Below are positions 37,591-46,473 of a DNA stretch of 59,817 nucleotides, in pieces; within the stretch, counting starts at the first letter, position 1; the number at the start of each line of letters is the position of its first letter. Under the pieces are notes generated by a model. The model was not told where the DNA came from. It saw nothing but the letters and a program-made list of their open reading frames with translations, and searched no databases. Source of the stretch: Acidobacteriota bacterium. Its GTDB lineage: Bacteria; Acidobacteriota; Terriglobia; Versatilivoradales; Versatilivoraceae. Both the position numbers and the translations under genes were made by a program. Location of the stretch: NCBI GenBank assembly GCA_028875575.1, contig JAPPDF010000092.1, positions 1 through 59,817 on the forward strand, given 5' to 3'.

Positions 37591-38055
37591 TGTTGCCCCT
37601 CCTCGTTGCTCCCGAAGGCGGCATCATACCACGGCGGTGCGATTCGCCCGGGGCGTGGTGCGATGGGAATCCGGGCTTGGCTTTCGCGCCGACTCCCCCC
37701 TCAATAGCGGAATGATACCCCGGGCGTCAGTCCGGGGGTTCGAGACGAACGGCGAAGCCGCGGCAGCACTTAGCAGTGGGTGTAAACCTGGCGCGGGCTG
37801 GCCTTGCCGCCGACTCGCAACAGTGGATAGAGTATGCGCTTGTGCTGAGCCGCGAAGGCAGCGACAGCAATCGTCCCCGATGTTCGATTACAGCCACCCC
37901 ACAGCCCACCCCAATCCCTGCCCTCAAAACTCCCCTGAAAAAGTCACCGAAAGTCTGCCGGACGAACACCATCTGGTAAACTGTGGCTGACCTGCAGGCG
38001 GCCCGCGGTGCGGGCCTGCCGCACCTCTTCGATTGCTACGGGAGAACTGAGAGAC
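37591..38055. other. Divergent intergenic region with weak repeat similarity
   Basis: I see no gene. It contains a hairpin CCCCGG / CCGGGG around 37720-37737 like the one in the ~400-bp repeat, followed by GGCGAAGCCGCGGCAGCA. This suggests an eroded repeat copy. No clear promoter was found for either flanking gene. Confidence 0.35.
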
Positions 38056-38913
38056 GTGCTCAAACAAAATGATCGCAAAGACCGCATCGTCGAGACTGAT
38101 TGGGCCGGAATGACCCTGGGGAAACGCATAGAACACCTGGAGGTGGAGGGCTACCTGGTCCTCCCCGACCTGCTGGACCCCGACCACATCCGGCGCCTTC
38201 AGGCCGAGACCGGCAAGTTCGAGACCTTCCACGTCGACTACAGCGTTTATCAGAGGGGATGCCAGGATATCCAGTTCCGGGGCGGAGCTATCACCGAGCT
38301 GATCGCCCATCCGCCGCTCATTGACTTCCTCAAGGCGCTGTGCGGCCCCGAGCTGATCTTCATGAGCTATGACTACTCCCGCTCCGAGCCCGGCCATCCC
38401 GGAATCAGCCTGCACTGCGACGGGCAGCCCTGGGGGTCGGAGATTTTTGGCTACGAGCAGAGCTGCCCCCGCCTGATTCGAGTGCTCTACTACCTGCAGG
38501 ACCTCACTCCCGAGGTGTCGGCCTTCAAGGTGGTGCCGCGCTCCCATCTGAGTTTTCACCATGACGGCAATCCCTACCTGCGCTATGACGCGCATCCCGA
38601 GCAGGCCATGGTCACCTGCCGGGCGGGCTCGGCAGTGTTGATCAACCAGAACGTCTTTCACGGGAACTACCCCAACATCGGCACCTACGCCCGCGAGATG
38701 CTGGGCCTCGCCTACCGCCCCTCATGGGCCGGACCCAGCGACAAGATCAAGCCGTGGGACCCGGAGGAGCTGGCCAAGGTGCCCTCCGACGTGCGGGAAC
38801 TCATGGGCGACCCAAACACCCGCATCTGGCACTTCGAAGGGGGGAACAAACCTCCCAACATGGCCAATGAGGGACCCGGCATCGACGCCAGCCGCTGGGA
38901 GCGGACCAGATAG
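38056..38913 (+). CDS. Phytanoyl-CoA dioxygenase-family protein
   Basis: Non-haem Fe(II)/2-oxoglutarate-dependent oxygenase of the PhyH family, about 285 residues. Iron ligands appear as the HxD of SLHCDGQPWG and the distal His of NVFHGNYPN; a 2-oxoglutarate-binding Arg may lie in YAREMLGLAYRP. PhyH proteins hydroxylate varied small molecules and the substrate here is unknown. The start is uncertain: GTG at 38056 (VLKQNDRKD) is chosen, and GTG at 38008 is also open. Confidence 0.8.
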   Translation: MLKQNDRKDRIVETDWAGMTLGKRIEHLEVEGYLVLPDLLDPDHIRRLQAETGKFETFHVDYSVYQRGCQDIQFRGGAITELIAHPPLIDFLKALCGPELIFMSYDYSRSEPGHPGISLHCDGQPWGSEIFGYEQSCPRLIRVLYYLQDLTPEVSAFKVVPRSHLSFHHDGNPYLRYDAHPEQAMVTCRAGSAVLINQNVFHGNYPNIGTYAREMLGLAYRPSWAGPSDKIKPWDPEELAKVPSDVRELMGDPNTRIWHFEGGNKPPNMANEGPGIDASRWERTR

Positions 38914-38953
38914 TCTCACCGATGCGGCCAAGACTTGAACCCTGGGAGGACTT

Positions 38954-39304
38954 ATGGCACCCAACTGTCCGAAATGCCAAGATGAATTGCCTCGCCAAGT
39001 GGTCCGGAAGGGATTCAATTTGGGCTCCCTGGAAAAGGCCGAGATCGCATGTCCCCGATGCCGACAGGTGCTCCGCATCACACCCAACAGGGCTGTGGCT
39101 ATCATGACGATGGCCATGCTGCTGGCCGCTGTGCCGATAGCGCTTGTGGCCATCTTGTTCCTGACCCCGCCGCGTATGGATCTGGCCGGCACGCTGTTTA
39201 TACTGGTTCTGTACCCCTTGACGTATTCCGCACTGCTGCTTGTCTTTTACCTGAAGCTGGCCCGGTTTCACGAAAAACGCTCGCCGTACTCCATCAGGGC
39301 TTGA
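38954..39304 (+). CDS. Small zinc-ribbon membrane protein
   Basis: Unrecognised protein of 116 residues. A zinc ribbon with CPKC and CPRC occupies the first ~40 residues, followed by two membrane helices (about 48-70 and 76-102). It begins 40 bases after the PhyH gene with GGAGG upstream of MAPNCPKCQDEL. The role is unknown; it may act as a membrane-bound regulator or scaffold. Confidence 0.65.
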   Translation: MAPNCPKCQDELPRQVVRKGFNLGSLEKAEIACPRCRQVLRITPNRAVAIMTMAMLLAAVPIALVAILFLTPPRMDLAGTLFILVLYPLTYSALLLVFYLKLARFHEKRSPYSIRA

Positions 39305-39374
39305 CCAACCCCTCCCCACCCCCCAGCGACGTTAGGGGGCAGGGCCATCGATTGCGCTCCGGAGTCTTGATCCC

Positions 39375-40331
39375 ATGAACAACAAAGCATTGGCTCTGCT
39401 GCTCGTCCTCCTGATCGCCCTGTCGGCCATTGCGGCCGGAACCGACCAGACGGAAAGCGAGCGGAAGTGGCTCAGCATGAGCGGCACTGTCATCAAGACC
39501 CTGGAAGCCCTGCAGGCCCACAACGCCACCCTGCCGCCACCGCCGGTCGAGGCCCGCGACACCGGGCTCCGGCTTCGGGTGTTGACCTTCAACATTCACA
39601 ACTTCAGAGGCTACCCGGAGGACCTTGGAACGGCGCGCTGGAAGAGCGACCCCCAAGAAAAGCTGGATATCCAGCTCAGGACCCTGGGGATGCTGGACGC
39701 CCACCTGGCATCCCTGCAGGAATGTGACTATGACAAGCCCCTGCAGCTCCGGCTGATCGAACGACTGGGATACCTGGCCAGCTTCTTCCCGGCCTCCCAC
39801 CACAAGCACTGCGCCGGCGCCACCCTGAGTCGATACCCGCTGCTGGACAACCTGAATCTGACCTTCCTGGAGATGGAGGGCCAAGTGGTCGTGAAGCGGT
39901 TTCTGGGGCGTTCACTGGTTCGCCTGCCGGGAGGACAGGAGATCCTGATCTACGGTGGACACTACGATCCGGCGCCGGACGCCGAGATGGACCTCATCGA
40001 GGAAGTCTGCCGCCTGGACCGAGCCCTGAAACGTCCCATGATCTGGATGGGCGACTGGAACATTCAGCGGACCCACGGCCTCTACAAGCGATTCCACGAG
40101 ATGGGCCTGGTGGATGGATTCGTCCACCTGGGCCTGCCCCATACCGCCACCAGCCTCAAGGGAGACCGCACCCGGGGCGGCATCGACTACATCTTCTGCA
40201 CGCCCGACATCGCCGACCGCCTGGAGTCCATCGAAATCGTGGCTCGCGGAGCGGCCGCCCTCGACCCCAACGACCCCGAAAGCATCGCCGCTAGCGACCA
40301 CCTCCCCGTGCTGGCCGTGTTCCGGTTCTAA
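39375..40331 (+). CDS. Exported endonuclease/exonuclease/phosphatase-family protein
   Basis: EEP-superfamily metal-dependent phosphoesterase, 318 residues, with a signal peptide (LALLLVLLIALSAIAAG). Family catalytic residues are visible: Asn in LTFNIHNF, Glu in LQECDYD, His in GGHYDP, Asp and Asn in GDWNIQ, and the final Asp-His in SDHLPVLA. Members cleave nucleic acids, phosphoinositides or sphingomyelin; the substrate here is not known. A dispersed repeat tract follows it. Confidence 0.82.
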   Translation: MNNKALALLLVLLIALSAIAAGTDQTESERKWLSMSGTVIKTLEALQAHNATLPPPPVEARDTGLRLRVLTFNIHNFRGYPEDLGTARWKSDPQEKLDIQLRTLGMLDAHLASLQECDYDKPLQLRLIERLGYLASFFPASHHKHCAGATLSRYPLLDNLNLTFLEMEGQVVVKRFLGRSLVRLPGGQEILIYGGHYDPAPDAEMDLIEEVCRLDRALKRPMIWMGDWNIQRTHGLYKRFHEMGLVDGFVHLGLPHTATSLKGDRTRGGIDYIFCTPDIADRLESIEIVARGAAALDPNDPESIAASDHLPVLAVFRF

Positions 40332-40334
40332 GCC

Positions 40335-40542
40335 CCCCGGGAGCGCGGGCGTCCCGCCCGCATCCTTATGTCCTTGGCCTCCGCTGGTTCCCTGCGATGC
40401 TTCAGCCAGCCACCAGGTCGGCCTGGTCGGCAACCGCCAGGCCGACGGAAAGCCAGGGTGCCGTTCCCGGTTGATCGCAATGGGCAAAGATGGCCGAGGC
40501 TGTGCCAGGCTTTGGGCGGGAGGGACGCCCGCGCTCCCGGGG
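40335..40542. repeat. 208-bp element with 27-bp inverted termini
   Basis: The arms at 40335-40361 and 40516-40542 are inverted copies that match at 26 of 27 bases; each contains GGGAGCGCGGGCGTCC in one orientation. The internal 154 bases carry no gene. It may be a MITE-like element or a pair of convergent palindromic repeats. It is unrelated at its ends to the GGGGACGTT elements. Confidence 0.65.
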
Positions 40543-40548
40543 GGATCA

Positions 40549-40590
40549 CCGAAGCCGAGCCGCCAAGCGAAGGCTGACGCGGCGGGGGGT
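40549..40590 (+). repeat. Copy of the ~40-bp dispersed repeat
   Basis: This sequence starts CCGAAGCCGAGCCG, continues AAGCGAAGGCTGACGCGG and ends in a G run. It is the same family as the copies at 16-54, 84-108, 7335-7379 (inverted) and 59721-59758 (inverted). All copies are intergenic. Confidence 0.65.
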
Positions 40591-40674
40591 AAAGCGGGGC
40601 CACACCCTGGCTCTGCCTCCCCTTCCCCACTCCCTCACTTGACAATATCGCCACATTCTGAAAAATGTTCGCCC

Positions 40675-41916
40675 ATGAGACACCAAATAACCCTTGCTAT
40701 TCTCCTTGGCGCACTGGTCTTCACCGTTGCCGCCTCCCCCGTCCAGGCTCAAATCTTCGAGAGCCGTGAGGACCCGTCGCTCGACTATCCGATCGAGGTG
40801 CTGGAGGCCGATCCCTATTGGCAGCCGGCCGGCAAGTGGGCGCTGGATTCGCCCCTGACCACCCTGGGAGCCATGCGAGCCGTCTATCGCAAGCTGGGAA
40901 CGCTGCCCGCCCAGCGGCTGCGACTGCCGGTTCCCAACTCGCCCTGGAAGCTGACGGGGCGAGTCAGCCGGACCGGCGACGGTACCATCCACGCCGCCTT
41001 CGGCCGCTACCTCTACCGTTCCACCGACGCAGGCCGAAGCTGGCAGGGAAGGAAGCTGGACAACCTTGCCGGCGCCCGGGAGGGACAACCGGTCAGCACC
41101 GCCGCCTTCGGAGGCAACGACGAATACATCTTTCTGGCCCACGCTCACCGGGGACTGCTCCCCATCGACCCCGAGTCGGAGAACCCCACCTACCCGGAGG
41201 TCATCTCCCGATCCAGCGACGGCGGCCGGACCTGGCAAGCCAGCGATCCCCTGAAACATGCCTTCAAGAAAGCCGGGGGCGACGGCAATCACATCGTCAG
41301 CCTGGGCGGAGGTGAGCTGCTGGCCAATCTGGATGGATACGGAGGATCGCTGGACCCGAGTGTCAAGCGCGAAGGCGGCATGGTTATCTTCCGCAGCACC
41401 GACAACGGAAAGACCTGGAAGCTGGACTCCGTCGTACCCCGGGTCGCCGAAACCGGCTTCCTGCACCTGGGCGGCCGGCGGATGTTGGCAGCCTTTCGCA
41501 ACGAAAGCGGGAAACACGACAGCAAGACGGTGCAGTTGGCCAACTCGGACGATGGGGGACGCACCTGGCACAGCCATCGCCCCCTCACCCGCATGTACGG
41601 CCAGGCTCACGGAGACCTGGTCGCTCTGCCGGGAGGCGGCGTGGTGGCCACCTTCGAGAACCGCTACCCCTACGCCGACGGGGGCGCCATGCTGGCCCGG
41701 GTCAGTTGGGATGAGGGCCAAACCTGGGAACCCGAGCTCTACAAGCTCACCCGGGGCCACGGCTACTCCGGCTCGGTGGTGCTGAAGGATGGCACCATCG
41801 TCACCCTGGCCGGCGACGGCCAGCTCAGCCGTGTGGGCCGCCCCACCGGCCGCCGCTACACCCTGCAGGCCGTGCGCTGGAAACCGTTGCCGAAGGGGAA
41901 GAAGGTTGGGGAGTAG
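40675..41916 (+). CDS. Exported sialidase-like beta-propeller protein
   Basis: Predicted exo-sialidase/neuraminidase superfamily protein, 413 residues, with a signal peptide (IALAILL-type hydrophobic run, cleavage near VQAQ). At least five Asp-box-like repeats (SxDxGxTW) are visible: STDAGRSW, SSDGGRTW, STDNGKTW, NSDDGGRTW and WDEGQTW. They give a six-bladed propeller. I could not place the full arginine triad, so sialidase activity is uncertain. The ATG at 40675 is chosen; the frame is open far upstream through repeats. Confidence 0.75.
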   Translation: MRHQITLAILLGALVFTVAASPVQAQIFESREDPSLDYPIEVLEADPYWQPAGKWALDSPLTTLGAMRAVYRKLGTLPAQRLRLPVPNSPWKLTGRVSRTGDGTIHAAFGRYLYRSTDAGRSWQGRKLDNLAGAREGQPVSTAAFGGNDEYIFLAHAHRGLLPIDPESENPTYPEVISRSSDGGRTWQASDPLKHAFKKAGGDGNHIVSLGGGELLANLDGYGGSLDPSVKREGGMVIFRSTDNGKTWKLDSVVPRVAETGFLHLGGRRMLAAFRNESGKHDSKTVQLANSDDGGRTWHSHRPLTRMYGQAHGDLVALPGGGVVATFENRYPYADGGAMLARVSWDEGQTWEPELYKLTRGHGYSGSVVLKDGTIVTLAGDGQLSRVGRPTGRRYTLQAVRWKPLPKGKKVGE

Positions 41917-41974
41917 CTGGACTGCTCCCACCTTTCCGATACCCGCATCCATCCCATCATTGGGGCCGCATTCC

Positions 41975-42676
41975 GTGACTCTGCTTGCCGTCGCCGCTGC
42001 CGTCTCCCTGGCGCTTGTTCTGGGCGCACTGTGGGGACTGTACGGTCGCTTCGGCGACCGTACCGAGGGGTTTGTCCTGGCCGCGGGCGGCGGCGCACTG
42101 ATGTTCTCCGCGGTGCTCGAGCTGATCGTGCCCGCTCGCGAATTCATTAGCCTGACCGCGACGGGATTGGCGCTGTTGATCGGGGCGGGAACTTTCGCCC
42201 TCATCGACTATCTCATCGACGAACGCTGGGGGGATGAGGGCGGCGTCGGCCTTCTGGCCGCAGTCACCCTCGACGGGGTGCCGGAGAACGTCGCACTGGG
42301 AGTGATGCTGATCGGCGCCGGCGCTTGGGAGGTCGCAGGCCTCGCCACCGCTATCTTTCTCTCCAACTTGCCCGAAGGCGCCAGCGGCGCCAAGGGGATG
42401 CGCGCAATGGGCTGGCGGCGCGGCCGCATCCTGGCGCTATGGTTCGGCACGGCACTGGTCCTGGTCGTGGCTACGGTAGCCGGAAACCTGCTGTTTCACG
42501 GTGCGCCGGAAGAGTATCTCGCGCTGATGCATGTCTTCGCGGGAGGCGCGGTCATCGCATCGCTCGCCACCGAGATCTTTCCCAAGGCCTACCGCCGCGA
42601 CCATCACATGGCGGGCATCGCGACCGCTCTAGGCCTCCTGGCGGCTCTCCTGGTCACCCACACCATGCCCGACTGA
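41975..42676 (+). CDS. ZIP-family metal transporter
   Basis: Membrane protein of about 233 residues with seven or so helices, resembling the ZIP zinc/iron permeases. The two metal-site helices read LDGVPENVALGV and LSNLPEGASGAK; the usual His of HNxPEG in the first is Asp here. Zinc, iron or manganese could be carried. The start is GTG (41975) or TTG (41960); an ATG is available only far upstream inside the preceding gene. Confidence 0.78.
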   Translation: MTLLAVAAAVSLALVLGALWGLYGRFGDRTEGFVLAAGGGALMFSAVLELIVPAREFISLTATGLALLIGAGTFALIDYLIDERWGDEGGVGLLAAVTLDGVPENVALGVMLIGAGAWEVAGLATAIFLSNLPEGASGAKGMRAMGWRRGRILALWFGTALVLVVATVAGNLLFHGAPEEYLALMHVFAGGAVIASLATEIFPKAYRRDHHMAGIATALGLLAALLVTHTMPD

Positions 42677-42900
42677 ACCGCAACCGGATCTCCGGAGACC
42701 GCGCCTTTTTTGGAACCAGAGATCCACTAACCATCACTCCAGCCGCGTACCATCCAACATAGCCAGCAAAGCAGATTGACTGCCTCATGAAACATCTGGA
42801 AGATATCAGAGCAACGTTTGCGCTAAATTAATACCGCAGTACCAGTAACAACTACCTTGGACCAAGCGGCAGTACTCAACAAAGAGGAGCAGCGCGGCCA

Positions 42901-45900
42901 TTGACGAACCCATTCTTCGAACAACCCGTCCTCAACTCGCCTTACGAGTACCCCAAACGACACTGGGAGCTGGATAAAACCGGCCAGCCGACTCAGAGGA
43001 TCATCGACAGCCGCCGACCGGCCGATTTCATCACACCAATCCCAAAGCCAAAAAAGCAAAAGGCGGCCAAGACACAAGCCAAATTGATATTCGATGAGGG
43101 GAAGGGTCTATCGACCGAGAAACAGCAGTACGAGCACACCGCAATTATCAATGCAGTTCGTCAACAAGTCGATCAGTGGCGGAAACTCCCAGACCCGAAT
43201 CAATGGCAAGTCACCCCGGAGACAGCCCGTCTGGTCCGTCACTGGCGGCACCACCGATTCACCGGTATTCGCCCTTTCTTTTGCCAGGTTGAAGCCCTGG
43301 AGACCGCCGTTTGGCTCACTGAAGTGGCGCCGCAGGCCGGTCCCAGAGGCAAGCGGTTTCTCGAACATCTTGCCAATACCAATAATGAAGCCAATCCGGG
43401 CCTTTCTCGGTTGGCTCTCAAGTTGGCGACCGGAGCAGGCAAAACCACCGTCATGGCCATGTTGATTGCCTGGCAGACCATCAATGCGGTCCGCCGCCCC
43501 CAGAGTCCCAGGTTCACCCGCGGCTTTCTGGTGGTCACCCCGGGGATCACCATCAAGGACCGCCTGCGCGTGCTGCAGCCCAACGATCCGGACAGCTATT
43601 ACCAAAGCCGTGAGCTGGTTCCGAGCGACATGCTCCCCGATCTGGAAAAGGCGAAGATTGTCATCACCAACTATCACGCTTTCAAGCGACGTGAGCGCCT
43701 GCCACTGTCCAAGGGCGGCCGGTCCCTGCTTCAGGGGCGGGGCGAATCGCTGAAAACCCTGGAAACCGAGGGGCAGATGCTCCAGCGGGTCATGCCCGAG
43801 CTCATGGGAGTCAAGAAAGTCCTGGTTCTCAACGATGAGGCACACCACTGCTATCGCGAAAAGCCGGGCGAGAAGGAGGAAGGCACGCTCAAGGGAGATG
43901 ACCGCAAGGAAGCCGAAAAAAACAGGGAAGCCGCCCGATTGTGGATATCGGGACTGGAAATCGTCGGCAGGAAACTGGGCATCAACCGCGTGATAGATCT
44001 TTCGGCGACGCCCTTCTTTCTGCGCGGTTCGGGCTATGTCGAAGGTACCTTGTTCCACTGGACCATGAACGACTTTTCGCTCATGGACGCCATCGAATGC
44101 GGCATCGTCAAATTGCCCCGGGTGCCTGTGGCCGACAATATCCCCGGCGGTGACTCTCCCAAGTTTCGCAACCTGTGGGAACACATCCGCACCCGGATGC
44201 CGAGGAAGGGGAGTGGCAAGGCCAATTCCCTCGATCCCCTCAGCCTGCCCGTGGAGCTTCAAACCGCCCTGGAAGCCCTCTACGGCCACTACCGGAAGAT
44301 CTTCGACCTTTGGGAAACAGCGGGCATTGAAGTACCGCCCTGCTTCATCGTGGTCTGCAACAACATTTCAACCTCCAAACTAGTCTACGACTATATCTCC
44401 GGCTTTCACCGCAAGAACGAAGGCGGCTCCACTTCACTCCGAAACGGGCGACTGGAGCTATTTCGCAACTTTGACGAGCATGGTAACCCGTACCCGAGGC
44501 CTCGGACCCTCCTGATAAACAGTGAGGAACTGGAGTCCGGCGACGCGCTGGACCGGGGCTTTCGTAAGATGGCCGCCGATGAGATCGACCGCTTTCGGAG
44601 GGAAATCATCGAGCGCACCGGCGACCGCCTCCAGGCCGAGAAAATCAGCGACCAGGACCTGCTCCGCGAGGTCATGAACACCGTGGGCAAACCCGGCCGG
44701 CTGGGAGATTCGATCCGCTGCGTGGTGTCGGTGTCGATGCTAACCGAAGGATGGGATGCCAACACCGTCAGCCACGTGCTGGGCGTGCGCGCCTTCGGCA
44801 CCCAGTTGCTATGCGAACAGGTGGTTGGCCGGGCTTTGCGCCGCCAATCCTACGACCTCAATGATTGCGGCAAGTTCAACGTCGAGTACGCCGATGTCCT
44901 GGGCATCCCCTTCGACTTCACGGCCAAGCCTGTTGTGGTAGAGCCAGTGCCGCCGCGAGAGACTGTTCAGGTAAAGGCCGTGCGGCCCGAACGGGACCCA
45001 CTGGAAGTCCGCTTCCCGCGAGTGGCCGGATACCGGGTGGAGTTGCCCCAGGAGCGGCTCAAGGCCCACTTCATTCCTGACTCGGTGTTGCACCTCACGC
45101 CGGACCTGGTTGGTCCGTCGATCACCAGGAACCAGGGGATCATCGGTGAGGGTGTCGATCTCAACTTGGTTCACACAAACGACCTGCGCCCCTCGACCCT
45201 GCTCTTCCATCTCACCCACCGGCTGCTCGACACCAAGTGGCGCGACCCGGGTGAAGAACCCAGGCTCTATCTTTTCGGGCAGCTCAAGCGTATCACCAGG
45301 CAATGGCTCGAAAGCTGCCTCGTCTGCAAAGGCGGCACCTACCCTGCCCAGCTCATGTACCAGGAACTGGCCGACATGGCCTGCGGGCGCATCACGGACG
45401 CCATAACTCAAGCGGAAATCGAGAGCCGGCCGGTCAAGGCGGTGCTGGATCCCTACAACCCGTTCGGCTCGACAGCCCACGTGAATTTCAATACGACCAG
45501 GACCAGCCGATGGGAGACCGATGCCCGCCGCTGCCACGTCAACTGGGTCGTTCTCGATAGCGACTGGGAAGCTGAATTCTGCCGCGTGGCCGAATCCCAC
45601 CCTCGCGTCAGGGCATACGTCAAGAACCACAATCTGGGCCTGGAGGTTCCCTACCGCTACGGCTCCGAAACCCGGACCTATCTCCCGGACTTCATCGTTC
45701 TGGTCGACGACGGCCGTGGTCAAGACGATCTCCTGCACCTCGTCGTCGAGATCAAGGGCTATCGAAGGGAGGATGCCAAGGAGAAGAAGGCCACCATGGA
45801 CACCTACTGGGTGCCCGGGGTGAACCGTCATGGCCGCTACGGCCGCTGGGCCTTTGCCGAACTTACGGACGTTTACGAGATGCAGTCGGACTTCGAGGCC

Positions 45901-46050
45901 ATAGTGGAACGGGCGTTCGACCAGATGATCGAAAGAGCGATAATTGGGCGTGAACGGCAGGCTGCCGAGGCCATGAGAGTCATGCGTGAGTTGCAAGGCA
46001 AGTTGCGCGTTGGACGCAAGTTGACGCGAGATGAAATGAATGAGCGTTGA
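42901..46050 (+). CDS. Type III-like restriction endonuclease subunit (Res)
   Basis: Restriction-modification helicase-nuclease, 1049 residues, resembling the BPTD_3080 type III restriction enzymes. Walker A is ATGAGKT (residues 176-182), the DEAH box LNDEAHH at 310-316 and motif III LSATPFF at 367-373. The C-terminal PD-(D/E)XK nuclease shows TYLPDFIVL and VVEIKGYR (about 929-950). It should translocate along DNA and cut when the partner Mod finds unmethylated sites. The start is TTG with AGAGGAG upstream. Its last 11 bases overlap a PIN-domain gene, with Mod next. Confidence 0.9.
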   Translation: MTNPFFEQPVLNSPYEYPKRHWELDKTGQPTQRIIDSRRPADFITPIPKPKKQKAAKTQAKLIFDEGKGLSTEKQQYEHTAIINAVRQQVDQWRKLPDPNQWQVTPETARLVRHWRHHRFTGIRPFFCQVEALETAVWLTEVAPQAGPRGKRFLEHLANTNNEANPGLSRLALKLATGAGKTTVMAMLIAWQTINAVRRPQSPRFTRGFLVVTPGITIKDRLRVLQPNDPDSYYQSRELVPSDMLPDLEKAKIVITNYHAFKRRERLPLSKGGRSLLQGRGESLKTLETEGQMLQRVMPELMGVKKVLVLNDEAHHCYREKPGEKEEGTLKGDDRKEAEKNREAARLWISGLEIVGRKLGINRVIDLSATPFFLRGSGYVEGTLFHWTMNDFSLMDAIECGIVKLPRVPVADNIPGGDSPKFRNLWEHIRTRMPRKGSGKANSLDPLSLPVELQTALEALYGHYRKIFDLWETAGIEVPPCFIVVCNNISTSKLVYDYISGFHRKNEGGSTSLRNGRLELFRNFDEHGNPYPRPRTLLINSEELESGDALDRGFRKMAADEIDRFRREIIERTGDRLQAEKISDQDLLREVMNTVGKPGRLGDSIRCVVSVSMLTEGWDANTVSHVLGVRAFGTQLLCEQVVGRALRRQSYDLNDCGKFNVEYADVLGIPFDFTAKPVVVEPVPPRETVQVKAVRPERDPLEVRFPRVAGYRVELPQERLKAHFIPDSVLHLTPDLVGPSITRNQGIIGEGVDLNLVHTNDLRPSTLLFHLTHRLLDTKWRDPGEEPRLYLFGQLKRITRQWLESCLVCKGGTYPAQLMYQELADMACGRITDAITQAEIESRPVKAVLDPYNPFGSTAHVNFNTTRTSRWETDARRCHVNWVVLDSDWEAEFCRVAESHPRVRAYVKNHNLGLEVPYRYGSETRTYLPDFIVLVDDGRGQDDLLHLVVEIKGYRREDAKEKKATMDTYWVPGVNRHGRYGRWAFAELTDVYEMQSDFEAIVERAFDQMIERAIIGRERQAAEAMRVMRELQGKLRVGRKLTRDEMNER

Positions 46051-46465
46051 AAATTTCATTGACACTAACGTCTTCGTGTATCAGCTTGAGCGACTTGACA
46101 CCCGCAAGGCCGCGATTGCAGAACATTTGATCCGGCATGGGATAGCGAGCGGAACTGCCTGTATCAGTTCTCAGGTCGTCCAGGAATGTCTCAACACGGC
46201 GATTCGTAAGGCGGAAATTAAGCTGAACAGGAATGAGATGGAAAAGTACCTGCAATCTGTGCTCGCGCCCTTGTTGCGGGTTCAGCCGAGTCTTCGCCTC
46301 TATCGATCATCCCTGGACATCCAGTCGCGTTATCAGTTTAGCTTCTACGACAGCCTGATCGTTGCCGCCGCGCTCGAAGCGGGCTGTAAAACCCTCTACA
46401 GCGAAGACCTGCAGCACGGACAGCAAATTGACGGAGTGACCATCGCAAACCCGTTCAGGACATGA
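46040..46465 (+). CDS. PIN-domain protein between Res and Mod
   Basis: PIN-fold ribonuclease-like protein of 141 residues. The acidic active-site residues expected for the fold are present: Asp in NFIDTNVFVY, Glu in VVQECLN and Asp in SFYDSLIVAAAL, with a final acidic group in YSEDLQHG. It resembles VapC toxins but has no antitoxin gene beside it; it overlaps the end of res by 11 bases and sits 8 bases before mod. It could be an orphan toxin held in check by the RM genes, or a phage-response effector. Confidence 0.85.
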   Translation: MSVENFIDTNVFVYQLERLDTRKAAIAEHLIRHGIASGTACISSQVVQECLNTAIRKAEIKLNRNEMEKYLQSVLAPLLRVQPSLRLYRSSLDIQSRYQFSFYDSLIVAAALEAGCKTLYSEDLQHGQQIDGVTIANPFRT

Positions 46466-46473
46466 GCTGACCG

